Below, in pieces: positions 56,046 through 64,000 of a stretch of 64,000 bases of DNA; the first letter of the stretch is position 1; every line of letters begins with the position of its first letter. A program made the translations under genes and the position numbers. The stretch comes from Magicicada septendecula (Eukaryota > Arthropoda > Insecta > Hemiptera > Cicadidae), in contig CM068367.1 in NCBI GenBank assembly GCA_034769895.1, positions 1,317,533,046 through 1,317,597,045 of the forward strand. Reading direction: 5' to 3'. The notes beneath the pieces were generated by a model. The model was not told the DNA's origin. It searched no databases and worked only from the letters and a program-made list of their open reading frames with translations.

Positions 56046-57557
56046 TTATCTCACACAACAACATGCGCCCTCTGAAATCTAAATCAAAAGCTAGAAAGGA
56101 GAATCATATAATTTGTAAGGTATAATGTAACATAAGTTAGGTAATTATTTACTTTGTGTGGAATTCACAAGTGCATGTGCTCAATTTTCCTTAAACTTGT
56201 ATAAACTTGTGTAGCACAAAGGCTTGCAGATTTCAGAGTGCACCATTATTAAAAAAAAATTATCATATAATCAGGTATACATATCTCTAAAAAATGTAAA
56301 CATGTTTTGTGCATAGAATTATGAGTATACACATATACAAAAGAATTTTAACAGTGACTGTACATTGACAGAGAATTGAAACAAATACTACATTCCAAAG
56401 TGGAAATTTCATCTTGTACAAAAGTTCAGTCATTTCTATTAACATGAGGAATACTTCTGAATTACAGTTCTAGTCATTATTATGGCAATTGTATGTGATC
56501 TGCAGCTCTTTTCATAAACAAATTTATACGTACTAATAAAAGGCAGACACAATATAAGCTCAACACAGATTATAGACAAAACGTATAAGGGACATCACAT
56601 ACTTTTCACAATTCACCACAAGACATTTATATGAACAACACTGAATAATACTGCGAGAGATTAGGGAACTCGGCTAAATTTGTTTCACTAGGCTTATGGG
56701 CACCCGGCTGAATCCTAACGCATTTTCTTAAGTTTTTTTTCTTTTTCTTTTTTTTTCTTTTTTTCTTTTTTTTTTTGTAGGTAAAGAAAGGTTTTGCACA
56801 TAAGATATTACTGTCACTGCTAGAAGCCAGAGAAGCTGAGCTCACCATTTGAAAGAAATATCAGAAGCTAGTCAAGTTTAACAGACTTTTCTTTTAAAAA
56901 AAACTTGCGTTCAAGAATTTGCAATGACTGCAGAAACCTGCATATTATATTCCCAGTATACAGTGAAGTAAAAAAAACATCCAGAATTAAAGCAACTGTT
57001 GTTCTTTTGTTTTTTGTTTTATAGAACTAGCCAGGCCCACACTTGACCCCAAACACAAGCGTTGCGAAAGCGCATCCCAGGAAAAATTTAACAATTTTCA
57101 CTATTGCATACCTGTTCAATTTTGCCATAGCGCATGCTGCCCGAGTTCCTTAAACTACTTACACACAACATCTCGGTCTCCACAGGATCACAGTTGCCAG
57201 GCCCAGAGACCCGTTGGCCCACTTTTTCTTAGCGTTCCATAATTAAATACAAAACCCCGGCATTAAAAAAAACAACTATAGTTTTCCAACCGCTGACATA
57301 TAAGACAGCTCGTGGCCTCAACAGCTGACCTCGACAAAAACAGCTGGCATGCCTCCACACAGCTGATCAAAACCAACACGAGTCTACCGCAGGCTCACTC
57401 TACTCAACGACAAACACCGCTCCAAGCAGCGGGAACGAAAGGTCAAGTTGTCTAACGTCTCACATAGATAGCGTCAGCGTACACGATCCAACGAAAGCAT
57501 CTATGCCGAAATTCGATTATGACAAATTCGTGAGTTGCCGTAAATAGTTACGGCACA
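56031..57557 (-). repeat. 5' LTR of the gypsy element (right copy)
   Basis: Pairs with 51288-52800. It has a 16-bp insertion near 56543 and a few substitutions relative to the left copy. On the inner side it runs straight into protease coding sequence, which marks the internal deletion. Confidence 0.85.
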
Positions 57558-58467
57558 AAGCATGTACATTAACGGTTAATGACAATTAAATATTACAGTG
57601 ATTAAAACAAAATTAAGTGATTAAACATACAAAAATTAAGTGAGCTAATATATAAGAGTGAATTCAACTAGTATTTGGTTTTTATGTAAATTAAATAAAC
57701 AGTAGTTTATAATTAACGTTATCAACGTTCCCTTTAAGTAGCACACGAAGGCGACAGAGCAATGGCACAAAGTGTTTAACTTCGTAATCACCTTATCAGT
57801 ATGGGCAAAAAGCGTCGGTAACTAAAAGTTCTTTGTCTACAACGTTATTAATGAAAGTTTGTACCAGACCAAAAAATAAAAGTTTCCTCGCTTACTATTT
57901 TTTCTTTTTTTTTAATCATAGTATAAATTTCTTTGTCAGATTTGCAAAAGTATCAGACTATATGAAACACGAGAAATTGTTTACTGTATTGACATGTACA
58001 CCTTTAGAATTTTCTCTTTGCATCTATACAGGATACATGTAACGTACTCTTGTTCATACCGGCAAACGTGTGAGAAACGAAAAACACGTATTCGTAGCAT
58101 TAAAAAGTTTACGAATATTTCGCTTGGCAACACTGCATAATTTCTGCCCGTAAGAAATACACGGGCCATAAGGACTCGTTGTGCTGACCATCTGTGAATT
58201 TCGGTGTAGAGGTAGACGTCAATGAGCGGATAGACTTAAAGAGGGAACGAAACATTCTCTTGGGTATAGGACATGGAAAGAACAGATACTGAATCCTGAT
58301 AGTACTACCAAAACATCGTGGGAGGGTTTGAGGGGGTAAAAGGACAGAGTGGGGAGGAGATGAGTTATGACCTTTGAGTTCTTTTTTCCTTTATGACCGT
58401 GTAGTTATTCTTTGAAGTGAATAGCGTTTTTATACGTGGTATAGGTATTTATTTGTTGTGTTCAACA
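57558..58467. other. No gene recognised
   Basis: AT-rich right flank of the gypsy element. Confidence 0.5.
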
Positions 58468-58790
58468 TGTCAAAAAGGAAGTCTACGATTGAAGACTTTT
58501 TAAACTCAAAAAACCCGTGGTTACTTCCGCTTCCTTGACTTCTACTTCTGCTACTGAAAACCAAGACGATGTGGCACAAACACCTCATCCTCTTTAAAAA
58601 ATTATTACACCAACGTCTACGTCTACGTCTACATGTCTAGAGGTATATAATAGTGAACGTTATGTATGTGACAGACTTGATATAGGCCTGTATATTGAAA
58701 GAGACTTGTTAAGTGAAGTTAAACATTCATTGTTAAAAAATGCGTGGACTCCCTCTGAACTCTACAAATTTCCAATTAGGCTTGGGCTTT
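58468..58790 (+). pseudogene. hAT transposase, N-terminal fragment
   Basis: Starts MSKRKSTIEDFLNS, the usual N-terminus of ZMYM/TTF-type hAT transposases, and breaks after about 20 codons. From 58646 another frame gives ERYVCDRLDIGLYIERDLLSE and SLLKNAWTPSELYKFPI, the segment preceding the TTF zinc finger. A TCTACG mini-repeat lies between. Only the first 100 residues or so remain. Confidence 0.7.
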
Positions 58791-58986
58791 AGTTCCCACT
58801 TGGGCTTGGATTTAACAGAATTTTGCCTACGGTTGTACGGGAATGAAAAGCACTTCGAAGTCCGTATTTTCGGTAATTCTCGTAATCCTTTCCGATTATA
58901 CAGCATCTTTTCTAATATACGGTATGACTAAACTACTTTTCGTTCATTTCCTTACAAAATATTGTAATACGTAAAACTAATAAACA

Positions 58987-59060
58987 ACACCACCACCACC
59001 ACCACCACCACCACCACCACCACCACCACCACCACCACCACCACCACCACCACCACCACC

Positions 59061-59125
<65 letters not shown>
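58987..59125. repeat. (ACC)n(AAC)n microsatellite
   Basis: About 90 bp of ACC triplets followed by about 48 bp of AAC and AAT triplets. It yields spurious homopolymer frames (poly-Trp, poly-Gly, poly-Val) on the minus strand. Confidence 0.95.
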
Positions 59126-59126
<1 letters not shown>

Positions 59127-59940
59127 AATAACATGCCAACGTTTTCTAGTTGTATAATTCATATAAGTAATTTAGCCTGATACACGAACACTGAAACTCG
59201 ACCCACCATAGTGTGATTCTACCAACTGGACAGATTTATTCAGAAACTACATATAAGGCCTATGTCATTGTACACTTTAGAAAGTAAGTGGTCTGAGTAG
59301 GTGCATTAAGAGATAATCAGTGAAAAGGTACGCAGTTATATACGAAAATACAGACTATGGTAAGAAATCTAGTTTTGCTTGTCTCAATACATAACACATA
59401 CCTATCTCATAAACGACCATAGTTGACGATGTCTTTAGAATTAATTGTTTTTATTTTCTACAGCTGTCTTAGAATAAGTGTGTCCTCTAATATTAAAGAG
59501 CCTACCTGCGCCTTATTACGATTTGGACTTCTGATGTCACTACTGTTTTTTTAAATAGACAATTTTTCCTATCCTATTATTCCTGTGACTTAGACAAGGC
59601 TAGCATCTAACTACAACTTATTTTGAACCACAAAACTTTATTTTTCGAGTCATATTGTTAGATTATTTAATGTTACTGTCGTCTAGCAGCATTTAATGTT
59701 AAGTAGATTTTGCTGTGTGGATAGAAAATGCTATAATAGAGAACAGAATGCCTTTGATAATGTGTACACAGCGTTGAAAACGAAGCGCTTGAAAATCTAT
59801 GCAAGCATACACACATTCATTATACGAAACAGAAAGAATATTGAAACGATACAGAAATATATAAATATTCATAAAAGAGTATTTATAATAGCTTTTACCT
59901 CGGTTAGGGTACATGCGGCTCTCCACCCTTTTGTCGAACA
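59126..59940. other. No gene recognised
   Basis: AT-rich intergenic-like DNA. Confidence 0.5.
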
Positions 59941-59964
59941 CTTTATTTTTCCTACACAACAAAC

Positions 59965-60015
59965 TTTTTCCTACTAAAGAAGGCCTCCGGTAGGTGGCCG
60001 AAACTTTTAGACAAT
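59965..60015 (+). repeat. Hammerhead-like motif of a PLE-type repeat
   Basis: CTAAAGA (59974-59980; one change from the CTGANGA core), one base, a GGCC/GGCC stem, then GAAAC at 60000-60004. No other part of the element is recognised. Confidence 0.4.
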
Positions 60016-60709
60016 GACAAAACAAACACCCCCTATATAAATTCTTTTATCAATGACTCCGCCCATGATGGCCTACGTAGTAAGCATAAATATTCAATTT
60101 ACATAAATAACAATTTATATATTCCATAATTTGTAATACTCAGTTTATGAAGTTTATACTTCAGTTTATAATCTCTGATTTTATGGCATAGTTTAAGTTT
60201 AACTTTGACTGACATTTTCCGAGAAGTTTGAATACAAAAGTACAAGTTTCGGAAGACCTGCCTGCATTTTTACAGGTCTGCGAGTAAATCCTGGTGTCAC
60301 TGCCTTGTTAGTTTATGTAGTTCCTCGAAAGTTTTGTTGTGTTGAGTGTGCCCGTTGCGTTTGAATGATGACTTTGTGTTTTCGTTTGATATGTGAGCCG
60401 TTGACGAGTGCCTCCGAACGCTATCTTTGTGATTATGTGTTATTATGAGAGTGTGGGCATTGATAAATCGCCCTTTTAGTCGATTCTCAGAATGTACAGC
60501 AACGAATTACTGAAGAGATTAGTAGCGATCCCCCCCTAACTGATGTTAGGTAGCGAACGTTATAACGGTTAATCCCCTTTACGAGCGCGCTAATTCCGTA
60601 CTAAACTCGCTGTAAAATAATTCACAGAGCTCGCTGTTGTTGCACGTAATCGGTCTTTTATAGTCGCGCCGCATATGAAGAAGCTTGAAAGGCATCTAGG
60701 ATTGTTTTT

Positions 60710-61185
60710 CATAAAGTCGATTTAAATCCGTCCTGTTTCCGAGGCTAGTTGAATTCTGAAAATATGTAACTGTTTCACAAGATGCATTTATTAACTAACG
60801 GTTCAAATCTCTTAATGGAGGACAAGGAGTTTGAATTACAAACTCTCCTTCTCTTGATAGGCTGTCGTCATGTTCGTCCTACGAATCACATCAACATACT
60901 CCATCACTGTTTCTTCCGCCGGGCCTAGAAGTGTGCTTAATCTGAAACCTGGAGTATAGTCCTGGATGACTGTAAAGTTAATCAGAATTTGTGTTGCTGT
61001 ATCAATGGGCTCATTTATCTAAACTTGGGTTCTGTTGTCCGATCTTAGACTCTGTTATCGGATCTTAGCTTCGGTTACTCTTGGATACGATTAGCCGATC
61101 TTTGAAGTAGTTACCCAAATTGGACTCAGTTACCCAATCTTAGACTCGGTCACCCTGGGTTAGACTCGGTTAACCAATTTTTGAT
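60710..61185 (+). repeat. Dispersed repeat, copy 2 (also at 43845-44360)
   Basis: Second copy of the repeat at 43845-44360, without the hAT insertion. It ends in the same degenerate CTTAGACTCGGTTACCC-type units. Confidence 0.8.
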
Positions 61186-61372
61186 CTACTACAGTAGGAA
61201 TACTGTACGGCGAACTGTATGGTGAATCATTATAGCACTCATAAATACCATTATGAATTGACGACATTATGTATTGTGTGATGACTATAAATCTGCACAG
61301 CTGCACAACTTACTGCTACGTGCCATCGTAATAACATATTTGGGTCCTCTTCCTTGTGTGACAAATACTACA

Positions 61373-61446
61373 ACACACACACACACACACACACACGCAC
61401 GCACGCACGCGCGCGCGCGCGCGCACACACACACACACACACACAG
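61373..61446. repeat. (AC)n/(GC)n microsatellite
   Basis: An AC run interrupted by ACGC and GCGC units. Nothing else is recognised at 61200-62300. Confidence 0.95.
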
Positions 61447-62310
61447 AGTATTGCAAGACACAAAGAAAGGTGCACAGCGGTAAGTGATTGTTATTGTTAT
61501 AGTGAATATATATTTCGATCGGTAAGCAACGTTAAAGGTTCACTTTGAGCACCGGCTGGAATAAATAAAGACGCCATTCCGTTCGCTAGTGATGCGCCGC
61601 TCGAGTCAATACGTGAATAGTGGGAAGGGAGGAAAATGGATTTCATAGTAAATAAACAACGAAAGACAGCGGCAAATTGAATTGCTGCCTTTTGCGCCGA
61701 CAACTCGGAGGATGGAGTCTCTTGTGAAACTGTTATGTCGTCATACAATAACAACAGGTTGCTTGCTCCCCCTCCCTCCCTGCCCCTCTTCTACTGTTCA
61801 CACATCGTTTTTTCTTTAAAACTCTTCTTTTAACGCTTGTTTTGTTTACAAAAATTGCAGTATAAAAGCGATTTTAATTCAAGTAATGAAAATAAATGGA
61901 ATCAGTTTAACTTTATTCATGAACACTTTTATAAAGAAACCCGTTCACTAGTTCCTTATCAACTGTCAGTTTCCTCAGGTTAATGAAGTCAAGTATCTCG
62001 GCATGTATCTTGATAGAAGGATATTATGGAGCTAGCACACAAAAACAAAAAACAAACAATTAAGGTTGACATTCAGAAAGACTTGGATATCTTGTATAGC
62101 GAGTAAACACTCTCATAGGCTACTTCATTAGGGAATAAACTTCTACAATATAAAGTTACACTCATATCACCATGCGCAGTCGGGACTCAACTGTTGAATA
62201 CAAGCTAGTAAGTCAAATCTGGAAATCTTTAAACGATTTCAGATCGCCAGAATTATTACTAGTGCGCTTTGGGCAAACTTGGAAAGATCTGAGTTTGTTT
62301 GTTACGACAT

Positions 62311-62761
62311 TGTTACGACTGTCTCACTGATTGTCGTATGGTGCAGGGGAAAGCAAAATACAGACACCAATGAAATCACTAATTACCAGCTTAAATGAGT
62401 CACAAATAACAATTTGAAATCAACAAGATACTCTCATACAGTAATTCAAGTTACATTTCCCTACACGCAATAATAATGTTTAGTATTAAGAGTTCCGCAC
62501 TATTTATAAGATAGTATAAGACTTTTCACAACAACCACTTAAGCCACGCTGAATAAATCGTCTAACGTAACTAACTTCTAAGCGGCAGCAGTTGCTACAT
62601 ATAGCCTGCAGATGTTATAGGCTAATGTCCATAGTATGTGTCAAAAACGATTCGAGAAGTCTAGAGGGTACTTGAGAGCGGCCTTGACACACACCTGCTC
62701 GGCTAGCCGAGAATCGTGTACAACGACACTCTCGACTGTTCGAGAGCGTTCCGTCGTTACA
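62311..62761. repeat. Solo LTR-like repeat, copy C
   Basis: 451 bp beginning TGTTACGAC and ending GTCGTTACA, perfect 9-bp inverted ends with TG...CA termini. Related to copies A and B over most of the length. A target duplication is not clear (flanks GACAT and ATATA). Confidence 0.7.
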
Positions 62762-64000
62762 ATATATTTGAGCATTGTATTAAATAGTCTAAGAGACTTT
62801 ATGGCCATCCAAAGAAGCTGGATTCAGACTGATAGGTAATACTGATAAAGTAGCCAATTTAAAGATATGTAACCGACAGATTTGTTTACTAATCAGTTAA
62901 AGTTTAGTTAAACTGTTTGTGAAAAGTAACTATGACGTCTTCAGTGAACCGTACTCCATAGAGCCGGAACACTATGTTTGGTACAATTTATACAGTTTTT
63001 TAATTTAAATAATTTAACAATTTGTACGCTGTTATCTCTCTCTTTGTCTGAGCATATTGGGTTATCATTATGACGACTAATAATCTTGTTGAAGTAAATT
63101 TTAGCTTTTCACCGTAAAAAACAATCGATCCTTGTCTTTCTGCATACAAACGTATGCACGTATGCAAACACATAGACACGTATGTATACCATGGTTGCAG
63201 CTCCGAATACTGAATAAGCAACGATCGAGGAGACTCCCAAAGGCAACATACTGGTACAGCTTATCAAGATGTTGATGTTGAAGAAGAAGGAGAACAACAA
63301 GAAGAACGTTGAGGAGGAGTGGGGAGGAGGAGTAGGAGGAGGAGAAGAAGAAGAAGAAGAAGAAGAAGAAGAAGAAAGATTTATGTTATAAAAGTTTTGT
63401 ATATTTGTTTTCCTAATACATGTTATTTTTTTTAGAATGGAGAGGAGTAGGAGGAGGAGGAGAAGATAATAAGAAGGAGAAGAAGCAGAAGAAGAATGAT
63501 TTATGTTATAAACGTTTTATATACTTGTTTTTTCCTAATACATGTTAATATACTTAGTACTAAATTTTTCATTTTCTATTTCCCAAAAAGTAATTACTAT
63601 TTTCTAACATTATCTGCTTGCATTATTGCAGGTCTACAAATACATTTTGGTGTCGTTTTCTTGTTAGTTTATGTAGTACTAATGATAACCTCTCTTTAGT
63701 GTTCCATTCTAAAACAAATTCGTAGCTGACTTCTTTTTGCTTCGGCTTCATGTTTTCTGCCTCTCGTTGACGCTTAACGTTATCTCTTACATATGAATTT
63801 ATTTATATTGGCAAATAATAAGGAAAATATCAATTGCTCATAAACTGTCTTTTCATATAATGTATCTCATGTTCATGTCTTACATCTGATCACAATTGTC
63901 TCGTAATATAGTGTATGAGTACGGTGTTTTAAGAGTCTCGGTTTGATCTAAGATGCTGTTTGCATTTTAGTTCCACAACTATATTTTTTGTCGGTCGGTA
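62762..64000. other. No gene recognised; GAA/GGA-rich tracts
   Basis: AT-rich DNA with purine tracts of GAA and GGA triplets at 63270-63376 and 63440-63500. These two tracts are followed by similar sequence (GATTTATGTTATAAA...GTTTT), so they form a short tandem duplication of about 120 bp. Confidence 0.6.

Larger units (their letters stand above)
51288..57557 (-). mobile_element. Ty3/gypsy LTR retrotransposon, gag-deleted, recent
   Basis: Two direct repeats of about 1.5 kb (51288-52800 and 56031-57557) flank a minus-strand pol gene in the order protease remnant, reverse transcriptase, RNase H, integrase, the Ty3/gypsy order. The LTR ends facing the PPT side read TGTGCCG on the minus strand. 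The 5' side of the internal region is deleted: the frame starts within the protease directly against the repeat, so PBS, gag and most of the protease are gone. Three one-base frameshifts interrupt pol. The LTRs differ at only about a dozen places. Confidence 0.9.

Noticed and set aside
51868..56848. Identical 73-residue frames at 51868-52089 and 56627-56848
   Set aside because: They are identical only because both lie in the two LTRs of the gypsy element. The Lys run comes from a poly-pyrimidine tract.
58933..59162. Poly-Trp, poly-Val and poly-Gly frames
   Set aside because: Three frames of one ACC/AAC microsatellite.
60010..63990. Search for tRNA or rRNA genes in the right end
   Set aside because: No cloverleaf-like or rRNA-like sequence was seen by eye, but a covariance search was not possible.

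Overview
This is animal nuclear DNA, most likely from an insect or another arthropod. It is AT-rich and full of microsatellites, it shows no host gene that I can recognise, and it is packed with transposon remains: Penelope-like elements, non-LTR reverse transcriptase ends, mariner, hAT, Ty3/gypsy and one large Polinton/Maverick. The insect call rests on family resemblance of these elements from memory and is not certain to species or order.

The centrepiece is a nearly full Polinton (Maverick, adintovirus-like) at 11313-26967, bounded by terminal inverted repeats of about 640 bp. On the minus strand it carries a small nuclease-like protein of unknown function (12830-13333) and a protein-primed family B DNA polymerase (13515-17917, one intron, one frameshift). 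On the plus strand follow a single-BIR (IAP-type) protein lying inside the polymerase intron on the opposite strand, integrase with chromodomain, packaging ATPase, a conserved PX-like protein, a fiber-like repeat protein, a PLA2/basic core-like protein, an adenain-type cysteine protease, minor capsid protein (frameshifted), a small Glu-rich protein and the double jelly-roll major capsid protein. Replication, integration, genome packaging, capsid maturation and capsid genes are thus all present, so the element has the layout of an integrated virus-like genome. Integrase, ATPase, PX and fiber genes each have a TATA-like box just upstream, and three of these boxes contain the stop codon of the previous gene.

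Left of the Polinton (1-11312): Penelope-like element (PLE) terminal repeats with hammerhead-ribozyme-like cores, a large fold-back (401-920), a hAT-like non-autonomous element (2897-4127), decayed non-LTR retrotransposon ends (about 5990-6600 and 9749-10375), two PLE GIY-YIG endonuclease remnants (6640-7173 and 8434-9454) and a MITE (7451-7897).

Right of the Polinton (26968-64000): a scrambled remnant of a second Polinton (27087-27303), local tandem repeats (27298-27830), an internally deleted mariner (28260-28760), a 64-bp minisatellite, two more non-LTR ends (33350-33850 and 41165-41820), three diverged solo LTR-like repeats (about 36982, 49678 and 62311), a 567-bp hAT derivative with imperfect 8-bp target duplication (44368-44934), and a Ty3/gypsy element (51288-57557) whose LTRs are nearly identical but which has lost gag and carries three frameshifts in pol. 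An N-terminal hAT transposase fragment lies at 58468-58790. The remaining stretches are AT-rich DNA in which I recognise nothing.
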